A DNA stretch of 64,000 nucleotides from a bacterium (GTDB lineage: Bacteria > Verrucomicrobiota > Kiritimatiellia > CAIKKV01 > CAITUY01), in NCBI GenBank assembly GCA_037128595.1, contig JBAXWB010000022.1, forward strand, positions 24,343 through 88,342. Direction: 5' to 3'. A model generated the notes under the pieces. The model saw only the letters and a list, made by a program, of their open reading frames with translations. It was not told the origin of the DNA and made no database searches. A program made the position numbers and the translations under genes. Below are positions 17,449-26,860 of this stretch, piece by piece. How positions within the stretch are numbered: position 1 is the stretch's first letter; each line of letters begins with the position of its first letter.

Positions 17449-19824
17449 TCAGGGTTTGGCGGCAGGCACTTCCTGCAACCAGAGGCAGTCGAGATACACC
17501 AGCACCTGGGTCGGATTGGGCGGCGCGAGGGCGATGAAGAACCCCATGCCTCCTTCTACAGCGACGAACTGGCCGGCTTCCACCACTTTGAACTTGCCAT
17601 TCTCGAGCTGGCTGCCTTTGATCCTGGTGCTGAAGTGGGCCTTGGTGTCAGGTTTCCAGATACCGCAGAGGGCGATCTCCTCTTCCGGCTTGAACTCCGC
17701 GGGGACCTTGAGGCGGAGGAACACCTTGTAGGTCTTCCCGACCTCTGCATCCAGCGGGGTGCTGAAGGTGTGCCCCCACAGCCAGCCGACGCTGCTGACC
17801 TTGACGACCCAGCCGTCCGTGGCGTCAGGCTCCTTCATCCAGTGTCCAGATCCCGGCGTGTCCATCTGGCAGGCCTGGACGAGGCGGTATTTCGTCGGAT
17901 CCACCCCCTTGAGCTCTTCAGGGATTGGTGCGCCGCGGCTCCCGTAATCCGTAACCCAATCACACACCGGACCAATGCTTTGGAACTCGCCGATCTGCAC
18001 GACGGACGACTCCTTGACGCTCTTGTTGAACGCCTCGGCCATCGCGGGAACGGTGATCGGAATGGCTTTGCTCGTCACAGCCCAAGTCGAACTCTGGGCG
18101 CCACGCGTCAGCAGGACATGCTGGAGCGGAAGATGCGCGTGCCGGGCGCGCACGGAATACACCGGATCGCCGGCCACCGCCGCCTCGGCCTCGCGCAGGA
18201 TCTTCTCCGCCTCGGCCACCGTCTCCGGGGAGAGCCAATAGGCGTCGGACAAGCCGCAGTTGATATTGGAATCGAGATCGGGATGAGCCCGGCCGTAAGC
18301 GTGGATGAGGTCGATGTATTTCTTGATATGGCTGGCGGCCGGGCCGTAATAGCCATCGACGAATTCATTGATCAAGGCCGGCCCGTTGGCGTGTTCCGGG
18401 TCCCAGGCCGCACGAGCCAGCACCCACATCCTCAACTGCGAGAACTCCGCGCCTGGGGTGGTGTGACTCCCTTGATACAGGATGCCCTTCACATTGTTCT
18501 TCACATAGAACTTGGTGTTCTCGACAATGGCATCGAGGTTGGGATTGGGCAGCAGATAGTGATAGAAATTGACGGTGTAATCCCAGATGTAGATTTTTTT
18601 CGTGATCTTTCCCCAGGCCACGAGGTCGTCGGCAAAATCCCTGTTCCCCTTCGTGGTCCGCTCCTCGATCGGCCGAATGAAGCTGCAGCGGATGCTGCAC
18701 AGCGTGATGCCGACATTGTGGCGCGGCTTGATGGTCTTCGGCGGTTTCTGCGACCATTCATAGGCCGGCGCCATGACCAGCATCTTGGGAAATTCCTTTT
18801 CGATCGCTTCCGCGATCTGGTTGGCCAGCAACAGACCCGGCCCGGACAAGCCCTCGGCCTCGGCTACGCCCGTGCACTTCTCGCAGCGGCAATATCCGAA
18901 GTTGTCATCCTGCCCCACGACGATGAACGAGTAATCTGGGTTTTCACGCAGTTCCCTGAGCGCGTTGGCGGTCATGATCTCCACCACTTTCGGATTCATC
19001 GGGCAGGGCTGGGTCCCCTCCCTCTTCCCGTTGATCAGCGCCCAGAGCTCGGGGTGCTTCTCGAAAGTCCCGTCGAGGTTTCCGATCGGACGCATCAGAT
19101 AGCCCCATGAATGAACAAGATTCTGCGAGAATTTCAGCTTGCCGCCCCAGTCCTCGCTGTTGTCTGAAAAATTGAATCCGTTCAGGCGCATCCGGGTATA
19201 TTGATAGCCGCCGTGATCCTGCAGGCGCTCGGCCGGGAGCCAGACCCACTGGCGGTCTCCATACAGCATGTCCCTGTATTCGAGAACCGGCACCTTGCGC
19301 TCGTTCATAGGCGCCGCCTCCAAGGTTTTTTTTGCGGGAATGTCGTGGGCGCCGACCGCCCACCAGCGGATGCCCAGCGAGTAGAGAAGATCATTGGCCG
19401 CGTACAGCGTGCCCCGCTTCTCCCCGCCCGCCACCACCAGCGTGTTGCCCTTGGTCTGCAGGACATAACCATCTGTCCCCAGGCCGTCGAGACTGACCTC
19501 CGGGCAGAGTGCCTTGGCGGTCCGGTTGCCCAGCACGATGCGATTGGGCATCTTCGAGAGTTTGGCCGCAACCGGATTCAAAATCTCCACCTCTGCCCCG
19601 GACATTAGCTTCAGGTATCTTTGCAACTCGGTGGAGGCCGTCTTTTCGGAAATACTCACGCCATCATCGACCACGATAATGCAGGTGGGAACGCCATCTT
19701 TGACTAAGCCCAACGAAGCGGCTGGTTCCGCCACACTCATCCCGCTCCCGGAGCCATGGAGACGGCTCCCCGCTACCAATATACCCAACACTCCCGCAAC
19801 AATCGCTTTTCTTACTGTTTTCAT
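17449..19824 (-). CDS. DUF4838 / alpha-glucuronidase-N-like protein (tandem copy 1)
   Basis: A 791-residue exported protein. After a signal peptide (VRKAIVAGVLGILVAGS), residues about 45-170 resemble the GH67 alpha-glucuronidase N-terminal domain (ELQRYLK, GTDGYVLQT, GTLYAANDLLYSLGIRWWA). The DUF4838 barrel (about 180-600) contains the diagnostic QDDNFGYCRCEKC at 305-317, whose Cys pair may bind metal. The C-terminal part (about 640-791) looks like a beta-sandwich. The family is thought to be glycoside-hydrolase-like, but its activity is not settled. An in-frame extension to 20196 exists but overlaps the neighbouring gene; the ATG at 19824 restarts the same signal peptide as in copy 2, so it is preferred. 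Confidence 0.85.
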   Translation of the reverse strand: MKTVRKAIVAGVLGILVAGSRLHGSGSGMSVAEPAASLGLVKDGVPTCIIVVDDGVSISEKTASTELQRYLKLMSGAEVEILNPVAAKLSKMPNRIVLGNRTAKALCPEVSLDGLGTDGYVLQTKGNTLVVAGGEKRGTLYAANDLLYSLGIRWWAVGAHDIPAKKTLEAAPMNERKVPVLEYRDMLYGDRQWVWLPAERLQDHGGYQYTRMRLNGFNFSDNSEDWGGKLKFSQNLVHSWGYLMRPIGNLDGTFEKHPELWALINGKREGTQPCPMNPKVVEIMTANALRELRENPDYSFIVVGQDDNFGYCRCEKCTGVAEAEGLSGPGLLLANQIAEAIEKEFPKMLVMAPAYEWSQKPPKTIKPRHNVGITLCSIRCSFIRPIEERTTKGNRDFADDLVAWGKITKKIYIWDYTVNFYHYLLPNPNLDAIVENTKFYVKNNVKGILYQGSHTTPGAEFSQLRMWVLARAAWDPEHANGPALINEFVDGYYGPAASHIKKYIDLIHAYGRAHPDLDSNINCGLSDAYWLSPETVAEAEKILREAEAAVAGDPVYSVRARHAHLPLQHVLLTRGAQSSTWAVTSKAIPITVPAMAEAFNKSVKESSVVQIGEFQSIGPVCDWVTDYGSRGAPIPEELKGVDPTKYRLVQACQMDTPGSGHWMKEPDATDGWVVKVSSVGWLWGHTFSTPLDAEVGKTYKVFLRLKVPAEFKPEEEIALCGIWKPDTKAHFSTRIKGSQLENGKFKVVEAGQFVAVEGGMGFFIALAPPNPTQVLVYLDCLWLQEVPAAKP

Positions 19825-19855
19825 AGTCTGAATAGCCTTAAGAGTTTTCCAGGCC

Positions 19856-22186
19856 TCATGGCTTGGCCGCGGGCACTTCCTGCAACCAAAGACAATCGAG
19901 AAGTACCGACGGCAGGGTTTGCGGCGAGGCCATGCACATAAAGAATTGCATCCCCCCCTCCGTGGCGACGAATTGGCCGGCCTCCGCCACTTTGAACTTC
20001 CCCGGCTCGAGCTGGCCGCCCTTGACGAAAGCATGGTAGTGGGAGGCCGTGTTCGGCTTTTGGACACCGCACATGACGACATTCTCGTCGCCCTTGAGCT
20101 CTGGTGGAGCCTTGAGGCGCAGGAAGACCTTGTAGGTGCTTCCAGCCTTGAGATCCAAGGGGGTGTTGAATGTGTGTGACCAGATCCAGCCGCCATGGCT
20201 GATGCTCATCCCCCAGCCATCCGTGGCGTCAGGGTCTTGCTTCCAGTGGCCGGTGCCGGGATTGTCCATCTGGCAGGCTTGAAGCAGTTTGAATGTCGCC
20301 GGGTCGACGCCCTTGAGCTCCGCCGGAACCGGGGCGCCGTGGCTCGCATAATCGGTGACCCACTTGCACAGCGGGGCGATATCCTGGAACTCGCCGATTT
20401 GGAAGATCCCGGAATCCTTGACATTCTTATTGAACGCTTCGGCCAACAGCGGGAGGCTGAGCGGGGCGGACTTGTTCGCCACCTCCCAGGTCGAGCTGTG
20501 CACGCCGCGCTTCAGCAGGACATATTGTATCGGGAAATGCGCGTGACGGACGCGCTTCGAGAAGACCGGGTCTCCGGCCACCGCCGCTTCTGCCGCCTGC
20601 AAAATCGGCTCCGCCGCCGCCACGGTTTCCGGGGAAAGCCAGGGGGACCCCGACAGGCCTCCGCCGATATTGACATTGATCTCCGGATGGGCCCGTCCGT
20701 AGGAGTGAATCAAGTCGATGTACTTTTTGATATGGCCCGCGGCCGGGCCGTAATAGCCTTCCAGGAACTCGTTGATCAGGGCCGGGCCATCGGCTTTTTC
20801 CGGGTCCCAAGCCGCACGCGCCAGCACCCACATCCGCAACTGCGAAAACTCAGCGGACTGGGTGGTGTGACTCCCTTGGTACAGGATGCCTCTCACGCCA
20901 TTCTTAACATAGAACTGGGTGTTCGCGACAAGCACATCCAGGTTGGGGAAGGGCATCAGGTAATGATAGAAGTTGGTGGTGTAGTCCCAGATATAGATTT
21001 TTTTCGCAATCTTTCCCCAAGCGACCAGATCGTCGGCGAAGATCTTGTTCTGCTCGGTGGTCCGCTCCTCGATCGGGCGGTTGAAGTCGCAGCGGATACT
21101 GCACAGCGTGATGCCGACATTGTGGCGGGGCTTGAGATTCTTCGGTGGCTTCTGCGACCACTCATAGGCCGGGGCCATCACCCAGACCTTGGGAAATTCC
21201 TTCTCGATCGCCTCCGCGATTTTGTTGGCAAGAATCAGCCCCGGTCCGGCCGGGCTCTCCTCGGCCTTGATCACGGCGGCGCAGTCGTCGCACGTGCAGT
21301 AGTTCATGTTGTCCTCCTGACCCACGACAATGAACAAGTAGTCGGGATTCTCGCGGAGCTCCTTAAGCGCATTCGCCGTCATGATCTCCACCACCTTCGG
21401 ATGCATCGGACAGGGCTGGGTCGCCTGCCGTTTTCCATAGGTGAAGGCCCAGTACTCGGGATGCTTCGCAAAACTCCCGTCCAGATCTCCGACCGGGCGC
21501 ATCAGGTAATTCCAGGAATGCACCAGGTTCACGGAAAACTTCAGGCGTCCGCCCAGATACTCGGGACATTCCGAATAATTGAAGCCATTCATATGGACGC
21601 GGGAGTAATACGAAGCGCCAAACTCGTGCTGGCTCACCCACTGGCGGTCGCCGTAAAGCATGTCCCTGAACTCGACCACGGGAACCTTGCGTACGTTCAT
21701 GGGGCCCGTGGCAATGGTTTTCTTTGCCGGAATGGTGTTGGCGTCGACCGCCCACCAGCGACAGCCCAACGCGTAGAGCACATCGTAGGCCCCATAAAGC
21801 GTGCCCCGCTTCTCCCCGCCCGCCACCACCAGCGTGTTGCCAGTGGTCTGCAGGACATAACCATCTGTCCCCAACCCGACCAGGTTGACATCCAAACCAA
21901 GCGCTTTGGCTGTCCGTCCTCCCACGACGATGCGGTTCTGGGCCTTGGACGGTGCCGCCTTTTCCGGAGTAAGCGTCTCCACCTCGGCGCCGGACATCTG
22001 TTTCAGGTATCGTTGGAGTTCGAAGGCCGCATGTTTTTCGGAAATGCTCACGCCGTCATCGACCACGATGATGCAGGTGGGCACGCCATCCGCCACCAAC
22101 GTCAGGGCCTCGGCGCCATGGAGACGGCTCCCCGCTACCAATATACCCAACACTCCCGCAACAATCGCTTTTCTTACTGTTCTCAT
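19856..22186 (-). CDS. DUF4838 / alpha-glucuronidase-N-like protein (tandem copy 2)
   Basis: A 776-residue exported paralog of the adjacent 17449-19824 gene, with the same order: signal peptide, GH67-N-like domain (about 35-155), DUF4838 barrel with QEDNMNYCTCDDC at 290-302, and a C-terminal beta domain. Similarity holds throughout; the first roughly 20 codons are almost identical at the DNA level, which points to a recent duplication or gene conversion. The Cys-x-Cys-x2-Cys pattern is kept. The genes are 31 bp apart and likely co-transcribed. They probably differ in linkage specificity (inference). Confidence 0.85.
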   Translation of the reverse strand: MRTVRKAIVAGVLGILVAGSRLHGAEALTLVADGVPTCIIVVDDGVSISEKHAAFELQRYLKQMSGAEVETLTPEKAAPSKAQNRIVVGGRTAKALGLDVNLVGLGTDGYVLQTTGNTLVVAGGEKRGTLYGAYDVLYALGCRWWAVDANTIPAKKTIATGPMNVRKVPVVEFRDMLYGDRQWVSQHEFGASYYSRVHMNGFNYSECPEYLGGRLKFSVNLVHSWNYLMRPVGDLDGSFAKHPEYWAFTYGKRQATQPCPMHPKVVEIMTANALKELRENPDYLFIVVGQEDNMNYCTCDDCAAVIKAEESPAGPGLILANKIAEAIEKEFPKVWVMAPAYEWSQKPPKNLKPRHNVGITLCSIRCDFNRPIEERTTEQNKIFADDLVAWGKIAKKIYIWDYTTNFYHYLMPFPNLDVLVANTQFYVKNGVRGILYQGSHTTQSAEFSQLRMWVLARAAWDPEKADGPALINEFLEGYYGPAAGHIKKYIDLIHSYGRAHPEINVNIGGGLSGSPWLSPETVAAAEPILQAAEAAVAGDPVFSKRVRHAHFPIQYVLLKRGVHSSTWEVANKSAPLSLPLLAEAFNKNVKDSGIFQIGEFQDIAPLCKWVTDYASHGAPVPAELKGVDPATFKLLQACQMDNPGTGHWKQDPDATDGWGMSISHGGWIWSHTFNTPLDLKAGSTYKVFLRLKAPPELKGDENVVMCGVQKPNTASHYHAFVKGGQLEPGKFKVAEAGQFVATEGGMQFFMCMASPQTLPSVLLDCLWLQEVPAAKP

Positions 22187-22232
22187 AGTATGCCTTACAC
22201 GAATTTTATGCCGTAACCTTACTTAGCTGTGA

Positions 22233-23630
22233 TTATTGAATCGCCGCATGGCGGGCATCGAGTTTGGCTCGTACTTCATCCATGCGCTTCTTGGTCAGCG
22301 GGAAAAAGCAATACACCGCAAAGGTGAGAATGGCGGCCGTGATCATCGGACCAAACGCATAGAACCGCATCTTTTGAATCACTTCAGGCGCCTGCTGAAT
22401 GAGATGCTGATCAAATCCGGTCTTGACCAAAACATAGCCGCCAATACCGGCACAGAGGGAGGATTCAATTTTCGTGATGAACGCCATCACGGCCGCAAAG
22501 AGACCCTCCCGCCGCTCCCCATGCTCCAGTTCATCCACATCACAAATATCGGGCATGGCCGAGGCCAAGAGGTTTCCACTGACAATGCCCATCGGCATGA
22601 ATAAGAGGGTCCAGGCGAACCAGATATAGACATTCCCCGGCTGAAGAACAAAGGGCAAGGCCAGAACCGACAAACACCCAAGGCCCGCGCCAATGATCAA
22701 CCCGCGGCCCTTCCCCAGCCAGCGCGTGACCGGGACCGCCAACGGGATCATGAGAAAGCTCAAGGCAAAGGTAGCCAACCCGATCCATCCGGCGATCACC
22801 TTGTTGAACAGCTCCTTGTCCCCCTGACAAACACTATAAATCCCGATGTAGGCAATCATGCCCCCACCCACCCCATTCCCCAGGACGGAAATAACACGGG
22901 CCACCAAAATCACTACGAATGCGCGATTCCTCAAAGTCTCCTTGATCGCCTGCAAAATGGGGACATGTGTCTTGTTGATATTCTGGAAACGTTCCCGGGT
23001 GGCAAAGACTGAAATCAACCCCACCACCAGGATAATGGCGGCCATGCCCAACGAAATACAACGCATTCCAACAATTTCACCCGCATGACCCGTTCCGAAG
23101 AAGGGACGCATGGCCAGCCAATAGGTGAAACCACCGGCCAAGCCACCCACGCTGAAATACCAGTTCCGTACGGCCATCACCTTGGAGCGCTGTTCATAAT
23201 CATCGGACATTTCATAACCTAGCGCCACATGCGCCATTTCGAAAATCGCCAGATTGACAAGCAGCAAGGTGGAAAAGAACAGCAGATAGATAAACCCTTT
23301 CCAGTCCTGCACCCAACTCAGCGGCATCCACCAGATTCCCGCCACCAGGAAAGCGCCCAGCAGGGTGCCTGCAAAGATGAAGGGTCGACGGCGTCCCCAT
23401 CGGGTATGCGTGTTGTCCGACAACCGTCCCAACACCGGATTAACCACCAGATCAACAAATTGAGGAATCGTCATGGCCAATCCCACCCAGGCCGGACTCA
23501 TCTCGTAGGAGGTGATGAAGACAATACTCATGAACGAGAACATGATCCCGGACATGAAGTAGTTGGCCAACGCCCCACACGCCCACAGATGGATCCGCAA
23601 ATTCGACGCGGTATATGCTTTTGCAGCCAT
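22233..23630 (-). CDS. GPH-family sugar:cation symporter (MFS)
   Basis: A 465-residue integral membrane protein of the glycoside-pentoside-hexuronide:cation symporter family, about the usual length with roughly 12 hydrophobic segments. Family features include VNPVLGRLSDNTHTRWGRRRPF near 60-85 and SAMPDICDVDELEHGERREG near 365-385. It would import the oligosaccharides or monosaccharides released by the surrounding enzymes, driven by H+ or Na+. The frame opens at a TTG at 23669, but the ATG at 23630 gives the normal N terminus (MAAKAYTASNLRIHLWACG). A perfect-armed operator-like palindrome lies 86 bp upstream. Confidence 0.92.
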   Translation of the reverse strand: MAAKAYTASNLRIHLWACGALANYFMSGIMFSFMSIVFITSYEMSPAWVGLAMTIPQFVDLVVNPVLGRLSDNTHTRWGRRRPFIFAGTLLGAFLVAGIWWMPLSWVQDWKGFIYLLFFSTLLLVNLAIFEMAHVALGYEMSDDYEQRSKVMAVRNWYFSVGGLAGGFTYWLAMRPFFGTGHAGEIVGMRCISLGMAAIILVVGLISVFATRERFQNINKTHVPILQAIKETLRNRAFVVILVARVISVLGNGVGGGMIAYIGIYSVCQGDKELFNKVIAGWIGLATFALSFLMIPLAVPVTRWLGKGRGLIIGAGLGCLSVLALPFVLQPGNVYIWFAWTLLFMPMGIVSGNLLASAMPDICDVDELEHGERREGLFAAVMAFITKIESSLCAGIGGYVLVKTGFDQHLIQQAPEVIQKMRFYAFGPMITAAILTFAVYCFFPLTKKRMDEVRAKLDARHAAIQ

Positions 23631-23716
23631 GGTATCTGTTTTCTCTTTCCAAAATAGGCACCTGCCCAACGCGAAAACAATACAGAAGAAGATCCAACCA
23701 AGCCACCCACTCGTAG

Positions 23717-23730
23717 CTTATCACGATAAG
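23717..23730. promoter_or_regulatory. Operator-like near-palindrome CTTATCACGATAAG (copy 4)
   Basis: Extended symmetry (GCTTATC and GATAAGC, 23716-23731), in the gap between the GH127 gene and the transporter gene, 87 bp upstream of the transporter ATG at 23630. Confidence 0.75.
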
Positions 23731-23863
23731 CAAGCGATGGCGCCGGAGGTGCACCTGGGACTTGAAGCCCAGGCTATTGCCTCCAAAATCAGGCGCTATT
23801 TTCCCCGCGTGTCCAAATGGCGCTCACGCTTGAGTTCTTCATGCTGCAACAGAATATGCAGTT

Positions 23864-25807
23864 TTATAGCCCATCATCCCGGATCCAAACCTTCATTTCG
23901 CCGGGCTTACGGTTGGCCCAGACGGCGTAAGGTATCGCCTTGAATGCGACTGGCCTGCGGGGTGTCTTGCCTACCTGATAGAGGGCACCATCCCACTTTG
24001 AGGAATCACGCCGGGTCATCTTACCGGTGATAACCCCCACGCCGCCCAGCAGACTTGATTCAAATTTCGCCGTCAGCCGGGCCTTGCGCGGCAGGATCAA
24101 ATCACTCAGATCCCGACCGTTATCCACCTCTTCCAGGCAATAGACCACCGGGCCCCGCTGGAGTGCCACACAGGCGCCATCGTGCCGGACATGCGGATGG
24201 GCCTCGACCCGTTCCACCGGCATGGGCAACATCAACTCGATCCGATCCCCCGCCAGCCAGCGGCGATCGATGCTGGCATATCCTTTGATCGTCTTGACTG
24301 GGACCAGCTTGCCATTCACCTTCAGTCGGGCATCCCGGCACCAGCCGGGAATACGCAGCTTCACAGCAAAGGCCGCGGGCGCTTCAGGCCGCACGGTTAC
24401 CGTCACCTTGCCATCCCAGGGGTATTTCGTCTTCTGCTCCAGCACCACCCCCTGTCCATTGACCGTCAACTCACCCCGACCCGCCACATAGAGGTTAACC
24501 CAGGCTTCTCCCTTGCCCTGGGAATAGATATAGCCGCCAAAAGACGACAACAGGCGTGCGATATTCGGGGGGCAACACGCACAATCGAACCAGAGACTGC
24601 GCCGGTAATGATAATCCACATCATGAATGGGTCCCATCCGGTCGATCCCGGGGTCTACCCCGGGATGCGACTCCAGGGGGTTGGCGTAGAAAAAGTGATC
24701 CCCGTTCAGGGCGACACCACTGAGGACGCTGTTATAAAGTGCCCGTTCCATGACATCCATGTAGCCCCCGTCCGGATCCAGATGAAACATCCGGTGCGCC
24801 AGGAAAACCAGGGAGATATTGGCACACGTCTCGTTGTAGGCGGTCTCGTTAGGCAAATCATAATCGAAGGTGAATCCTTCATTCCGCCGGGTTGAGCCTA
24901 TGCCACCCGTCACATGCATCCGCTTGGTGGTCAGGTTTTCCCACAACCGTTTCAACGCCCGCACCAGGGAGGGATCCCCGGTTTCCGCCGCCACATCGGC
25001 CATTCCGGAAAAATCATACATGGCCATGACGGCATGGCCCACCACCTTGGCCTGGTCGCGCAGGGGTTTATGAGCCTGATACCAGCTGTATTGCCAACTG
25101 TGCTCCCAGCCCGGCTTGGGATCCTCGCCCCGTGCCTTCGCCTCGATATCGTAGTAGTGCGGCGACTGTCCCCTCGCATCGACAAAGAACTTCGAAAGAT
25201 CCAGATAGCGCTTGTTCCCGGTGGCCCGGTAGAGCTTTACCAGCGCCAACTCAATCTCCGGGTGTCCGCCATAGCCGGCCTTTTGCCCCTGCCCTGGCCC
25301 GAATACCGTGGCAATATGATCCGCATAGCGGCACATGATATCCAGGAACTTGCGCTTACCCGTCGCCTGATAGTAGGCGACAGCCCCCTCCATCAGATGG
25401 CCGGCACAATACGGCTCATGGAGATCCTTGACATGTGTCCATCGCTTCTCAGGCTCCACCAGCGAGAAATGGGAGTTAAGATAGCCATCCGCACATTGCC
25501 CCTTCTCCATGAGATCAACGGCGGCATCAATCTTTTCCTCCAGTGATTTATCCGGATGGGTCGCCAAACTATAGGAGGCGGCTTCAATCCATTTGCCGAC
25601 ATCGGAATCCCAGAAGATATGCGGCTCATTAGGCTCTCCCTTTTTCCAAGTCCACGCATCAATTCGCCCCGTCTCCTTACACTGCTTGTACTCCATCGGC
25701 AGGGTAACGCGCCGGTTAGTATCCTGCCGGGGAGCCCAAAACCCATCCTGTACTTTAACCTTGGTAAATGAAACCGCTTCTAATTTACGTAAACCGCTGT
25801 TTTTCAT
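23864..25807 (-). CDS. GH127 beta-L-arabinofuranosidase (DUF1680)
   Basis: A 647-residue enzyme with an (alpha/alpha)6 barrel and C-terminal beta-sandwiches, normal for GH127. The zinc-cysteine catalytic centre known from HypBA1 is intact: E326 and C328 in YNETCAN, and C411 and C412 in DCACCPPN, where the first of the CC pair is the nucleophile. E310 in RRNEGFTF lies exactly 16 residues before E326, matching the acid/base position. It releases beta-L-arabinofuranose. No signal peptide, so it probably acts on imported oligosaccharides. The ATG at 25807 follows GGGGAGA by about six bases; an in-frame TTG at 25822 is less likely. It is divergent from an AraC regulator. Confidence 0.93.
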   Translation of the reverse strand: MKNSGLRKLEAVSFTKVKVQDGFWAPRQDTNRRVTLPMEYKQCKETGRIDAWTWKKGEPNEPHIFWDSDVGKWIEAASYSLATHPDKSLEEKIDAAVDLMEKGQCADGYLNSHFSLVEPEKRWTHVKDLHEPYCAGHLMEGAVAYYQATGKRKFLDIMCRYADHIATVFGPGQGQKAGYGGHPEIELALVKLYRATGNKRYLDLSKFFVDARGQSPHYYDIEAKARGEDPKPGWEHSWQYSWYQAHKPLRDQAKVVGHAVMAMYDFSGMADVAAETGDPSLVRALKRLWENLTTKRMHVTGGIGSTRRNEGFTFDYDLPNETAYNETCANISLVFLAHRMFHLDPDGGYMDVMERALYNSVLSGVALNGDHFFYANPLESHPGVDPGIDRMGPIHDVDYHYRRSLWFDCACCPPNIARLLSSFGGYIYSQGKGEAWVNLYVAGRGELTVNGQGVVLEQKTKYPWDGKVTVTVRPEAPAAFAVKLRIPGWCRDARLKVNGKLVPVKTIKGYASIDRRWLAGDRIELMLPMPVERVEAHPHVRHDGACVALQRGPVVYCLEEVDNGRDLSDLILPRKARLTAKFESSLLGGVGVITGKMTRRDSSKWDGALYQVGKTPRRPVAFKAIPYAVWANRKPGEMKVWIRDDGL

Positions 25808-25869
25808 GGTCGTTCTCCCCAAAAGATCAATCCCAGTTTATGACAGGACAATTTCACATCACCTCTGTA

Positions 25870-25883
25870 ATATTGCGCAATAT
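25870..25883. promoter_or_regulatory. Perfect 14-bp palindrome in the divergent GH127/AraC promoter region
   Basis: ATATTGC is followed directly by GCAATAT. It lies midway between the divergent starts at 25807 (minus) and 25936 (plus), where a shared operator would be expected. It differs from the CTTATC elements. Confidence 0.5.
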
Positions 25884-25935
25884 GAGTTCTTGTGACAAGA
25901 TGACAGAATCTAACAAGAAGGGGACAATTCCGACC

Positions 25936-26769
25936 ATGCGCAACAGACTGTCGTTGAATCTCATTCCTTCCGCAACCGCCTGCAATGCCGGGTTGTTCAT
26001 TTCGCAGGGACAAGGCACCCACCCCGAGCGCATCATCGACACCCATGAACTCATCTTTGTGCGCACAGGAACATTGTGCATGCACCAAGGGACGCGCCGC
26101 TTCTCCATCAGGCCCGGTCAAGCCCTGCTCTTGCGAAAAGGAATCAGGCACGGAGGCACGGCGCCGTTCCCGCCGGACCTGAGCTTCTACTGGATCCATT
26201 TCCGCTTAAATCCGATCCCGAAAACAAGCCGCCCCCCGTATGGGATTCATCTCTCCGCGTTAACCACGGTGAGTCGGCCCGACCGGTTAACCGAAATTTT
26301 CCGTCACTTCCTCGATGACCAGGAGACAGGGCGCCTTACACCCGTTACGGCAGATCTCATGATGATGCTTTTATTAAGTGAGGTTGCAGACACCCGCCCC
26401 CCACCGGACGCCTCCCTCAATGAGACCACGGCCTCCCTGGCCCACCGCGCGGAACAGTACATCGGCCTGCACGCCAATGAACCGATTTCAACCCAAGCCA
26501 TTGCCACAGCGCTCCGGTGCAATGCCGACTATCTCGGCCGGATATTTCAAAAGTCTTACGGGCACACGCTAACAGATGCCATCCACAAGCAACGTCACCA
26601 CAAGGCCCGGTCACTACTGATGGACAGTACTCTGAGCATCAAGGAGATCGCCCAGACCTGTGGCTTTGATGATGTTGGCTATTTCCGCCGGCTGTTCAAA
26701 CGCCAAACCGGTCTTTCACCCCTTGCATTCCGGGGACTTTATGCCCATCTGCATGTGAACAAGGAATAG
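25936..26769 (+). CDS. AraC-family transcriptional regulator
   Basis: A 277-residue regulator. The N-terminal half is a cupin-like sensor (HELIFVRTGTLCMHQG, IRPGQALLLRKGIRHGG). The C-terminal half carries the two AraC helix-turn-helix motifs: ISTQAIATALRCNADYLGRIF and LSIKEIAQTCGFDDVGYFRR, followed by FKRQTGLSPLAFR. It is divergent from the GH127 gene, with a 14-bp palindrome between them, so it probably controls that gene. The start is uncertain: in-frame ATGs at 25882, 25900 and 25936 exist, none with an ideal ribosome-binding site. Confidence 0.9.
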   Translation: MRNRLSLNLIPSATACNAGLFISQGQGTHPERIIDTHELIFVRTGTLCMHQGTRRFSIRPGQALLLRKGIRHGGTAPFPPDLSFYWIHFRLNPIPKTSRPPYGIHLSALTTVSRPDRLTEIFRHFLDDQETGRLTPVTADLMMMLLLSEVADTRPPPDASLNETTASLAHRAEQYIGLHANEPISTQAIATALRCNADYLGRIFQKSYGHTLTDAIHKQRHHKARSLLMDSTLSIKEIAQTCGFDDVGYFRRLFKRQTGLSPLAFRGLYAHLHVNKE

Positions 26770-26860
26770 CCATGGCCAAGACGAGCTGAGCCCGCATGAA
26801 CGGCCATAGGCGAATAATCATAAAAGGGTATGACATGGGTTTGTCTTTCACGGAGCCGGA

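Noticed and set aside
17635..19110. A 491-codon plus-strand frame opposite the first DUF4838 gene
   Set aside because: Antisense shadow of a gene supported by its paralog; no motifs.
19825..20196. 5' extension of the first DUF4838 gene by 124 codons
   Set aside because: It overlaps the coding end of the second copy and encodes Ser/Arg-rich sequence before a complete signal peptide that matches the start of the paralog.
20195..22216. A 673-codon open frame on the plus strand opposite the second DUF4838 gene
   Set aside because: It is antisense to a gene with clear homology to its neighbour. The translation is rich in Arg/His/Gly/Leu with no domain. It is a by-product of GC-rich codon use.
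25792..25803. TTTACGTAAA near the GH127 start as another operator
   Set aside because: It lies inside the coding sequence (codons for LRKL) and a 10-bp palindrome of this composition can occur by chance.
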